DNA of 13,535 nucleotides from Caldisericaceae bacterium (GTDB taxonomy: Bacteria; Calditrichota; Calditrichia; Calditrichales; Calditrichaceae), in NCBI GenBank assembly GCA_021160885.1, contig JAGHBR010000524.1, positions 1 to 13,535 of the forward strand, in the 5' to 3' direction. The position numbers were made by a program, and so were the translations under genes. Positions 7,997 through 13,535 of the stretch are shown one piece after another. Under the pieces are notes generated by a model. The model was given only the letters and a program-made list of their open reading frames with translations, was not told the origin of the DNA and did no database searches. Within the stretch, counting starts at the first letter, position 1. Each line of letters opens with the position of its first letter.

Positions 7997-8431
7997 TCAA
8001 ATAAGTAAAATGGTAGATTTTAAAATGGAAAAGGTTGGCGGATTGAAATGGTACTGACGATTGTCAGTTAAAAGACTTTTCCTTGAAGAATAAGATTCAT
8101 GACCAATTAGATGTAAAGGTTGTACTGCAATTCTGAGATGTTTAGTAATTTTTACAATATTTTTTTCATGTTGCATTAAAGGAATATCGGCACAATCGTC
8201 CTGATGATATTTTTGAAATTTCTCGCGTAAATATGTAAGCGAAGTTGCGTCATGTTTACAGGTCGTATTTTGTTCTGTCTTTTCAACAGCGATGTGGTCT
8301 TCTGAAATGCAAAGAACGCTCTGGTCTGTGGACAGAGGTAAAATAAGAGTCTGGATTAAAAATAAAAATCCCAGTGTCACATTGAAAAAGTTGTTTAATC
8401 TTAATTTTAAATTTTTAAAATGGTTAAGCAC
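7997..8431 (-). CDS. Small membrane-anchored or exported Cys/His protein of the metal operon
   Basis: A GTG start is chosen (144 aa): AGGAG lies 9 bases upstream, and the start overlaps the repressor stop by 8 bp, a typical translational-coupling layout. An in-frame ATG at 8461 would add ten codons but has no properly spaced ribosome-binding site. A single hydrophobic stretch (about 15-33) acts as signal or membrane anchor. The rest is probably periplasmic, with Cys41, His46, Cys58, His60, His76 and Cys80 arranged as VLCISEDHIAVE, CKHD and HQDDCADIPL. From memory, short proteins next to metal-efflux RND genes in other phyla share a C-x-DGH-(V/I)-A-x-E plus C-x-D-(I/V)-P-L pattern, and this looks like a divergent member. 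A periplasmic metal-binding or sensing role is inferred from these residues and the operon position. No enzyme motif is seen. Confidence 0.72.
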   Translation of the reverse strand: MLNHFKNLKLRLNNFFNVTLGFLFLIQTLILPLSTDQSVLCISEDHIAVEKTEQNTTCKHDATSLTYLREKFQKYHQDDCADIPLMQHEKNIVKITKHLRIAVQPLHLIGHESYSSRKSLLTDNRQYHFNPPTFSILKSTILLI

Positions 8432-8807
8432 GAACAGATTCTCCTGTTTTTTCCTGTACATGTTCCAGCGCTGTTTGTACAAGTAGAGTAATGTGATCAT
8501 CATCCAGAGAATAGTAAACCATTTTCCCCTGTTTGCGAAATTTTACAATGTGCATGGTACGTAACAGGCGTAATTGATGAGAAATGGCGGAAATAGAAAG
8601 GTTGACCACAGCCGAAATATCGCAAACGCAAAGTTCTTCTTCTAAAAGAGCCTGCACAATATGCAACCGTGTAGGATCGGCAAGAGCTTTGAAAATTTCA
8701 GCCATCTTTTTGGTCATTTCTTTATCAGGTAAAATCTGTTCAAGTTTTTGAATTTTTTCCTGATCAACGACGTTAACTGAACAGATCAGACTTCCTTTTT
8801 CAGACAT
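8424..8807 (-). CDS. ArsR/SmtB-family metal-sensing repressor with two metal sites
   Basis: This 127-aa winged-helix repressor is the first gene of the operon. The ATG at 8807 is chosen because an upstream in-frame TTG (8837) lies inside the promoter and operator; AAAGA precedes the ATG. The core ALADPTRLHIVQAL (41-54) and recognition helix SISAISHQLRLLR (71-83) are typical. Both known zinc/cadmium sites are intact. The alpha-3N site has CVC in ELCVCD (Cys60, Cys62) with an N-terminal Cys9, as in CadC and ZiaR. The alpha-5 site has Asp103, His105, His116 and Glu119 with exactly the SmtB spacing. Known relatives bind DNA when metal-free and let go when Zn(II), Cd(II), Pb(II) or similar binds, so the operon should be metal-induced. 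The gene overlaps the small Cys/His protein by 8 bp. Confidence 0.93.
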   Translation of the reverse strand: MSEKGSLICSVNVVDQEKIQKLEQILPDKEMTKKMAEIFKALADPTRLHIVQALLEEELCVCDISAVVNLSISAISHQLRLLRTMHIVKFRKQGKMVYYSLDDDHITLLVQTALEHVQEKTGESVRA

Positions 8808-8818
8808 TTTAGATCTTT

Positions 8819-8840
8819 CATTTGAATACTTGTTCAAATG
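8819..8840. promoter_or_regulatory. ArsR/SmtB-type operator of the metal operon
   Basis: The perfect 8-bp arms CATTTGAA (8819-8826) and TTCAAATG (8833-8840) flank a 6-base centre. Read on the minus strand it contains TGAACAAGTATTCA, an exact match to the TGAACANNTATTCA core of SmtB/ZiaR-type operators. It overlaps the -10 element and the expected transcription start, so bound repressor would block RNA polymerase. Confidence 0.8.
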
Positions 8841-8865
8841 TAATAAGTAAAACGCTTCCAGTCAA
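8837..8865 (-). promoter_or_regulatory. Sigma-70-type promoter of the metal operon
   Basis: On the minus strand TTGACT (8860-8865) is followed after 17 bases by TACATT (8837-8842). Transcription would start near 8830, inside the operator, about 20 bases before the repressor ATG. It drives the whole minus-strand cluster. Confidence 0.65.
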
Positions 8866-8954
8866 ATAAAATTTCAATGCTTTTATTAGTTTATTTTATC
8901 CAAAAATAAACTTGAAAGCCTTCGTTTTGTTTGTTACTTTTTTATAAAAAATAA

Positions 8955-9009
8955 CCCGTGTAACTCCTGAAGCCATCCGTTCGATTTTGACATCGCCACG
9001 GAACACGGG
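8955..9009 (+). promoter_or_regulatory. Nested stem structure in the sulfatase leader
   Basis: The outer arms CCCGTGT (8955-8961) and ACACGGG (9003-9009) enclose a second set: CCGT (8977-8980) with ACGG (8998-9001), and CGAT (8982-8985) with ATCG (8992-8995), closing a 6-base TTTGAC loop. A 15-base bulge (8962-8976) remains on the 5' side. The structure ends 13 bases before the GGAGG of the sulfatase gene. It does not match a riboswitch class I recognise. A TATAAA at 8943-8948 lies just upstream, but no well-spaced -35 was found. Confidence 0.35.
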
Positions 9010-9035
9010 ATGTGTTACTTACGGAGGACAAAGGC

Positions 9036-11126
9036 ATGCAAAGACGTCAATTTTTAAAATCCATGGGGCAGGGCTTGTTAGCCACCTCGCTGCTGAGTAT
9101 TAGCGGCATTCGTTGCCTGGCCAAAAAGCCTCCCAACATCGTATTCATCATGAGTGATGATCATGGTTTTCAGGCCATTAGCGCTTATGGTGGAAAATTA
9201 AATCAAACACCAAACATCGATCGCCTGGCCCAGGAAGGCGTACTGTTTGAACAGAGTTTTGTCACCAATTCCATCTGCGCTCCCAGCCGAGCTGTAATGT
9301 TAACCGGCAAGTACAGCCATTTGAACGGAGTAATCGACAACTCCAAAGTATTCGACAACCAGCAGCAAACATTTCCCAAAATCTTACGGTCCAGTGGCTA
9401 TCAGACGGCCATGATTGGCAAGTGGCATTTAAAGTGTGAACCAACAGGATTTGATTACTGGAACGTACTGCCTGGTCAGGGGAATTATTACAATCCTGAC
9501 TTTATTGAAATGGGCCAACGTAAGAGAGTTGACGGCTACGTAACGGATTTAATTACCGATTTTGCACTGGATTGGTTGCAAAATAAGCGTGATCCGCAAA
9601 AACCGTTTTGTCTACTGTTGCATCACAAAGCGCCGCATCGGAATTGGATGCCCAATATCAAATATCTGCACAAGTACGATGATGTTGAAATACCAGTCCC
9701 TGACACCTTTTTCGATGACTATTCAACACGGGAAGCGGCCAAAACACAGGAAATGGAAATTGCCCGCCACACCTTTCTTGATTACGACTTGAAAGTACCA
9801 GACATGCCAGGTCAGCAGGACGAAACAGAGTGGGAGAAAATGGGCAGCCGCATGTGGCAAAGCACCTGGCGGCGCATGAGCGACGAACAACGAGCCGCCT
9901 GGCAAAAAGCTTATGGACCAAAGAACGAAGCCTTCCGCCGGGCAAAACTAAAGGGCAAAGAACTGGCTAAATGGAAATTTCAGCGCTATATTAAAGATTA
10001 CCTGCGCTGCATTGATTCGGTAGACGAGAATGTGGGTCGCGTGCTGGATTACCTTGATCGGTCCGGCTTGCGGGAAAACACGATTGTAGTTTACACTTCT
10101 GATCAGGGATTTTATCTGGGAGAACATGGCTGGTTCGACAAACGCTGGATTTACGAACCCAGTTTACGCATGCCGCTCCTGGTGCGCTATCCGGCCGAAG
10201 TGCCCAGCGGCGTGCGTAACACAGAGGACATGGTGCTTAATCTTGATTTTGCGCCGACTTTCCTGGATTTTGCAGGCATCAAACCAACTGATGACATGCA
10301 GGGACGTTCAATCCGTCCAGTCCTCAAAGGCCAAACGCCTGCCGACTGGCGTAAAGCGATTTATTATCACTATTACGAATATCCGGCCTGGCACATGGTC
10401 AAGCGTCATTACGGTATTCGAACCAAACGTTACAAACTTGCCCATTTTTACTACGACATTGACGAATGGGAATTGTTCGATCTACAAAAAGATCCTGAAG
10501 AACTACACAATGTTTACAATGATCCGGCTTACGCGGAGGTTGTTAAGCAATTAAAAGCCGAACTGGAAAAATTAAGAGCTCAGTACGGAGACACCAATTT
10601 GCAAAAATACCTGCCTTCGAAGCCTCAAATGGTGCGTCATAAAGCGCAGGGCAAAAAAGTGCGCTACTTGATTCCTCCTGATTCACGCTACGATACTGGC
10701 GCTGCCACCCTGGTCGATGGTTTTGCTTTTACCGATGGTACATATTCGAACATCAATCTTAAAACAGGCTGGCAGGGCTTTGAGGGGGGAAATATGGAGC
10801 TGGTGATTGATTTGGGCAAAGAACAGCTGATTGAAACCATTAGTGCTCAATTCTTGCAGCAAATAGAATCGTGGATTTTTATGCCCGTGGCGGTAAAATT
10901 TAGCCTGTCGGGTAATGGCCAGCAATTTACGGTGATTGGTCAATTGCCGAATTCCATTTCAGAAAGAGCAGCCGAGAGTGTGATCCATAGCTTTCGCATT
11001 AATGACATCGGCCAGAGAGCGCGTTTTGTAAAAATCAAAGCCAAAAACCGCAAAACCTGTCCTTCCTGGCATCCTGGCGCTGGTGGTAAGGCCTGGATTT
11101 TTTGCGACGAAATTGTAGTGCTTTGA
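9036..11126 (+). CDS. Tat-exported Cys-type sulfatase, GlcNAc-6-O-sulfatase-like, with C-terminal beta-sandwich-like extension
   Basis: This 696-aa enzyme probably removes sulfate from glycans outside the cytoplasm. The ATG is chosen because GGAGG lies 8 bases before it and it places the twin-arginine signal (RRQFLKS) at the very N-terminus; an in-frame GTG lies at 9012. The metal-site SDDHG is at 40-44. Cys81 in CAPSR is converted to formylglycine by a maturase not encoded here, and GKWH (128-131), DQG (356-358) and GEHGWFDKR complete the active-site motifs. PHRNWMP and the QQTFPK/GYQTAMIGKWHL stretch recall Bacteroides GlcNAc-6-O-sulfatase (SulfAtlas S1_11, from memory). After the usual sulfatase C-terminal subdomain (about 440-520), residues 550-696 form an extra domain with WQGFEG and VIDLGKEQLIETI, like the discoidin/chitobiase-type C-terminal domains of glycosidases. 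Two lipoprotein genes follow closely on the same strand. Confidence 0.93.
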   Translation: MQRRQFLKSMGQGLLATSLLSISGIRCLAKKPPNIVFIMSDDHGFQAISAYGGKLNQTPNIDRLAQEGVLFEQSFVTNSICAPSRAVMLTGKYSHLNGVIDNSKVFDNQQQTFPKILRSSGYQTAMIGKWHLKCEPTGFDYWNVLPGQGNYYNPDFIEMGQRKRVDGYVTDLITDFALDWLQNKRDPQKPFCLLLHHKAPHRNWMPNIKYLHKYDDVEIPVPDTFFDDYSTREAAKTQEMEIARHTFLDYDLKVPDMPGQQDETEWEKMGSRMWQSTWRRMSDEQRAAWQKAYGPKNEAFRRAKLKGKELAKWKFQRYIKDYLRCIDSVDENVGRVLDYLDRSGLRENTIVVYTSDQGFYLGEHGWFDKRWIYEPSLRMPLLVRYPAEVPSGVRNTEDMVLNLDFAPTFLDFAGIKPTDDMQGRSIRPVLKGQTPADWRKAIYYHYYEYPAWHMVKRHYGIRTKRYKLAHFYYDIDEWELFDLQKDPEELHNVYNDPAYAEVVKQLKAELEKLRAQYGDTNLQKYLPSKPQMVRHKAQGKKVRYLIPPDSRYDTGAATLVDGFAFTDGTYSNINLKTGWQGFEGGNMELVIDLGKEQLIETISAQFLQQIESWIFMPVAVKFSLSGNGQQFTVIGQLPNSISERAAESVIHSFRINDIGQRARFVKIKAKNRKTCPSWHPGAGGKAWIFCDEIVVL

Positions 11127-11134
11127 GGAATGTA

Positions 11135-11422
11135 ATGCAACGCCTGGTGATTTTAACCGTCTGTTTCTGGATTTTAGCTTCCTGCAACCAGCAAGGGAAT
11201 TCTCCGGCAGAAGGGAAAAATTTTGTTGTGCTGGACAGCGCCGCCAGCCTGCAAGAAATTGTACACGCAGCTGCGCAATTGCGTCCATCGCCTCGCCAGA
11301 CCAATGACGTGTCTCCGGATACCTGGAAAGATCTTAAAAAGCGCAAACCTGAAAAATTTGTGAAAAATAAACAAACTGGTTTTATTCAAAATAAACATTT
11401 CCTCCAGAAAGGTATTGCATGA
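11135..11422 (+). CDS. Short lipoprotein with an alpha-L-fucosidase-like N-terminal stretch (possible gene remnant)
   Basis: This 95-aa protein begins 8 bp after the sulfatase stop with GAGGA as ribosome-binding site. It has a clear lipoprotein signal ending ILASC (Cys17). Residues 31-55 read VVLDSAASLQEIVHAAAQLR then PSPRQ, which recalls the N-terminal leader that comes just before the catalytic LAWQ...FIHFG segment of many GH29-type alpha-L-fucosidases. Here PSPRQ is followed by a Lys-rich tail (62-95) without any FIHFG-like sequence, and I found no continuation in the other two forward frames. It may be the stump of a fucosidase after an internal deletion, now ending in frame, or an independent small lipoprotein. 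Its stop overlaps the next start by 4 bp (ATGA), which favours continued translation. The fucosidase link is from memory and moderate at best. Confidence 0.6.
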   Translation: MQRLVILTVCFWILASCNQQGNSPAEGKNFVVLDSAASLQEIVHAAAQLRPSPRQTNDVSPDTWKDLKKRKPEKFVKNKQTGFIQNKHFLQKGIA

Positions 11423-12345
11423 ATATTAAAAAAATCTTCTCCTGGCTGATCCTGCTTTTAATGGCTGTTCAATTTCAATGGTCCTGTAATAAGGACAAAA
11501 CTGACACGGAAATTCTCAGTGCTCCGGTCAATGAGCCACAGAATGACTACATTGTGGTGGTTGAGATTATCTCCTTTAGCGGGCTGGGAGGGTGTGCTTC
11601 CGGTTTTGTGGAAAAAGCCAATCAGCCCATCACCGATGCAAAGCTGCACATCAATCGTGTACCGCTGATCAATGATTCAAGCGCTACGATCTTTCCCAAT
11701 TATTACGCTGACACATTGAATGCGCTGTCTTACAATTATTTTACCAGATATCAGCTTATGGTAGAGCATCAGGGCAAAGTGGTGGCCAGCGGCAGCACGG
11801 TCATGCCTTCTATCCCGTTCATTAAAAACTTAAGCAATCCTCAAACTATTAATGTGAATGATGAATTGGTGGTCAAATGGGAAAAAGTGGAACAGGCCAC
11901 GGCGCTGCAGGTCATCGTGGGCGGGCGAATTTACGATCCGGTCTTAAAAGATTCGGTGGATCGTGAATTTGACTCCGGCCTGATCGAGCCCAACCGCACA
12001 AGCATTACCATTCCGGATACCCTCTTCCGTTTACCCGGTACTTATGTCCTGGGCATTGTTGCATTTAATGGGCTGAATCCTGGCGCTTTACCCCAGAATC
12101 TATATGACGAACAGGGCAATTATCACAAGGGCTACAATCTTGAAGGAGCGGCCGGGCTGTTTGTAAGCGCCATGGTCTATCCAGATCCCTACGGCCTTCA
12201 AATTGTGGTCAAAGGTTCCGCTGCTAGTGAACAAACAAACTACGAGCAACCACTTAAGTCCAGATTAAAAGAACTGGTTATGAAGAAGACAAGAGAAATG
12301 GCTAAGCAAATTCTTGTAAATTACCACAAAAAGGGAATTGAGTAG
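11419..12345 (+). CDS. Lipoprotein of unknown function
   Basis: I do not recognise this 308-aa protein. It has a hydrophobic signal (7-19) followed by QWSC, so Cys23 is the likely lipid anchor. Acidic and polar residues come next, then a mainly beta-strand protein. Residues 129-217 look like an Ig or fibronectin-III-like sandwich: PFIKNLSNPQTINVNDELVV, KWEKV, TALQVIVGG and a final strand GTYVLGIVAFN. Cys59 in GLGGCASG is the only other Cys. The C-terminal 40 residues are basic and probably helical. It overlaps the preceding small lipoprotein by 4 bp and has AAAGG 7 bases upstream, so it is translated from the same mRNA as the sulfatase. A surface role in glycan binding is conceivable from the neighbours alone; no motif proves it. 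Confidence 0.85.
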   Translation: MNIKKIFSWLILLLMAVQFQWSCNKDKTDTEILSAPVNEPQNDYIVVVEIISFSGLGGCASGFVEKANQPITDAKLHINRVPLINDSSATIFPNYYADTLNALSYNYFTRYQLMVEHQGKVVASGSTVMPSIPFIKNLSNPQTINVNDELVVKWEKVEQATALQVIVGGRIYDPVLKDSVDREFDSGLIEPNRTSITIPDTLFRLPGTYVLGIVAFNGLNPGALPQNLYDEQGNYHKGYNLEGAAGLFVSAMVYPDPYGLQIVVKGSAASEQTNYEQPLKSRLKELVMKKTREMAKQILVNYHKKGIE

Positions 12346-12727
12346 AAGTGTTTTTACACAAATTTAAGGACTCAATCAATATATCCCTTAAAACCACTAT
12401 TTACCCTTAACTCTTACACTCTTCAACCCTTAACCATTTGACCTGACGGCTAACACGTTTTTTAACCCCATGTCCCCATTCAATCAATCACCTATTCAAC
12501 TAAAGCGTTAGCAACACAGTCGATGCACTCCAAAGCTTGCCACAACTCTTAACTCTTACACCCTTATACACTTAACTCCTTCTACACGCAAACACCACCG
12601 AGCCAGCCACTTCCGGTCAGTAAAAAATAAGCCTTTTTTCCTTTAAATTTTTCTTTAGTCTTATTAATTCTTTTTGTAACTTTAAGTCTTTAGCAATGCA
12701 AAAAGTTGAAAAAAGAGCGAGGTGGAA
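12346..12727. other. Gene-free, G-poor intergenic region with short direct repeats
   Basis: I see no gene or RNA gene in these 382 bases. Between 12361 and 12600 the plus strand is very poor in G (about 18 by my count) and rich in C, T and A. CTTAACTCTTACAC occurs twice, at 12406-12419 and 12548-12561, and looser relatives (CTTAAC, CTTCAACCCTTAACC, CTTATACACTTAACTCC) surround both copies. The last 80 bases are AT-rich and must hold the promoter of the formimidoyltransferase gene, but no clear -35/-10 pair stands out. Confidence 0.6.
12406..12561. repeat. Direct repeat pair CTTAACTCTTACAC
   Basis: A 14-bp exact repeat has copies at 12406-12419 and 12548-12561, each embedded in degenerate CTTAAC/CTTACAC-like units. 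The spacing and degeneracy do not fit a CRISPR array or an insertion-sequence end. Confidence 0.5.
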
Positions 12728-13535
12728 ATGACCAAAGCATTAGTCGAATGCGTTCCGAATTTTTCTGAAGGTCGCAATATGGATGTGATTAATCAAATTA
12801 CCAATGAAATTAAATCCGTTGAAGGTGTAAGATTATTAGATGTAGATCCGGGCGCAGAAATGAATCGTACCGTGGTAACTTTTATTGGTTCGCCGGAAGG
12901 TGTGAAGGAAGCGGCTTTTAAAGCCATCAAAAAAGCGGCTGAACTGATTGACATGCGCCATCACAAAGGAACCCACCCACGCATCGGTGCCACTGACGTT
13001 TGTCCCTTTGTACCGGTCAGCGGCATTAGCATCGAAGAGTGTGTCGAGCTTTCTAAAGAAGTAGCCAAACGCGTGGGCGAAGAATTAGGTATTCCGGTCT
13101 ATTTGTACGAAAAATCGGCCACCAGACCCGAACGCCAGAATCTGGCGATTATCCGTCAGGGCGAGTACGAAGGCTTGGCCGAAAAATTGAAAGATCCCAA
13201 CTGGAAACCGGATTACGGTCCGGCAGAATTTAACCCCAAAGCTGGCGCTACTGTAATTGGAGTGCGGGAATTTTTAATCGCTTACAATATTAATTTAAAT
13301 ACCAGAGAAGTTAAATACGCCACCGATATCGCCTTTGAACTAAGAGAAAAAGGACGTTCGGTCAGGCGGGGTAATATTCGTCCTTTCTATTTCAAAGGGC
13401 GTGAAATTTTAAAATACCGTCAGGGGCACTATCCGTGCGGTAATTGTGAATTTGTTGGTAAAACCATACAGGAAACGATTGAACATTGTAAAAATGTCCA
13501 TGATTATGACCTGCGTTATTTGCTACAACTCAATG
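12728..13535 (+). CDS. Glutamate formimidoyltransferase with inserted C2H2 zinc-finger motif (3' end outside window)
   Basis: This cytoplasmic enzyme of histidine breakdown moves the formimidoyl group of N-formimidoyl-glutamate to tetrahydrofolate (EC 2.1.2.5). The first 269 codons are present and the frame is still open at the window end. The ATG follows GCGAGGTGGAA. LVECVPNFSEGRN (5-17), NRTVVTFIG (46-54), HKGTHPRIGATDVCPFVPV (79-97) with catalytic His83 (His82 of the pig enzyme), and FLIAYNINLNT match the family closely. After the usual LREKGRSVRRGNIRP region comes an insertion with Cys237, Cys240, His253 and His258. This is C-x2-C-x12-H-x4-H, the exact spacing of classical C2H2 zinc fingers, and it is absent from the mammalian enzyme as I recall it. 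No cyclodeaminase part can be judged because the gene is cut off. It stands apart from the sulfatase cluster and probably has its own promoter. Confidence 0.93.
   Translation, partial: MTKALVECVPNFSEGRNMDVINQITNEIKSVEGVRLLDVDPGAEMNRTVVTFIGSPEGVKEAAFKAIKKAAELIDMRHHKGTHPRIGATDVCPFVPVSGISIEECVELSKEVAKRVGEELGIPVYLYEKSATRPERQNLAIIRQGEYEGLAEKLKDPNWKPDYGPAEFNPKAGATVIGVREFLIAYNINLNTREVKYATDIAFELREKGRSVRRGNIRPFYFKGREILKYRQGHYPCGNCEFVGKTIQETIEHCKNVHDYDLRYLLQLN

Noticed and set aside
8432..8503. Longer start options (ATG at 8461 or 8503) for the small Cys/His protein
   Set aside because: They lack a properly spaced Shine-Dalgarno and would overlap the repressor gene by 38 bp or more, whereas the GTG at 8431 has AGGAG 9 bases upstream.
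8808..8837. TTG-initiated N-terminal extension of the ArsR repressor
   Set aside because: The TTG lies inside the operator and -10 element, upstream of the expected transcription start; the ATG at 8807 has a ribosome-binding site.
8912..8948. TTGAAA plus TATAAA as a sulfatase promoter
   Set aside because: The spacer is 25 bases, too long for a sigma-70 promoter; the -10 alone is not enough to call.
9262..9945. Minus-strand open frames opposite the sulfatase
   Set aside because: They lie opposite conserved sulfatase motifs and have no recognisable domains or start signals.
12348..12359. GTGT-TTTT-ACAC hairpin just after the 308-aa lipoprotein gene as a terminator
   Set aside because: The stem is only 4 bp and no T-tract follows it.
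12406..12561. CRISPR array suggested by repeated CTTAACTCTTACAC
   Set aside because: There are only two exact copies 142 bases apart, the intermediate copies are degenerate, the unit lengths are unequal, and there are no cas genes nearby.

Overview
The window comes from a Gram-negative bacterium of moderately low GC. Support for this is a complete tripartite efflux system with an outer-membrane factor, several lipoprotein-type signal sequences, a Tat-exported sulfatase and a PII-family protein. Most genes have clear Shine-Dalgarno sequences (GGAG/AGGA type), and the one convincing promoter is of the TTGACT-N17-TACATT type. The sulfatase is Cys-type. These points argue against a typical Bacteroidota genome. 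A member of the wider FCB group such as Calditrichota would fit, but that is inference and is not shown by the sequence.

Region 1 (1-8865, all minus strand) is one heavy-metal efflux operon. In transcription order it holds: an SmtB/CadC/ZiaR-like ArsR repressor with both the alpha-3N Cys site and the alpha-5 Asp/His/His/Glu site; a small membrane-anchored, Cys/His-containing exported protein that overlaps the repressor gene by 8 bp; a CusC/TolC-like outer-membrane factor; a CusB/CzcB-like adaptor; a CzcA-like HME-RND pump; a divergent PII-like protein; and a P1B-type ATPase with an APC motif and no N-terminal metal-binding domain. The promoter and a perfect 8-6-8 inverted repeat matching the SmtB-type operator lie just before the repressor gene. 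A second, near-matching operator lies in the 136-bp gap before the RND gene, next to an 11-bp inverted repeat and a small heptamer-repeat patch. The expected logic is that the ATPase moves metal from cytoplasm to periplasm, the RND complex moves it out of the cell, and the repressor releases the operon when metal binds. Divalent ions (Zn/Co/Cd-like) are the better guess: the RND lacks the CusA methionine triad.

Region 2 (about 8943-12345, plus strand) begins with a structured leader and a Tat-exported Cys-type sulfatase that resembles GlcNAc-6-O-sulfatases and carries a C-terminal beta-sandwich-like extension. It is followed at once by a 95-aa lipoprotein whose mid-section looks like the extreme N-terminus of a GH29-type alpha-L-fucosidase, and then, with a 4-bp overlap, by a 308-aa lipoprotein of unknown function. 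This looks like a small sulfated-glycan module in which a fucosidase may have been lost.

Region 3 (12346-12727) is a gene-free, strikingly G-poor stretch with short degenerate direct repeats. Region 4 (12728 to the window end) is the start of a glutamate formimidoyltransferase (histidine degradation) with a perfect C2H2 zinc-finger spacing inserted near residues 237-258.
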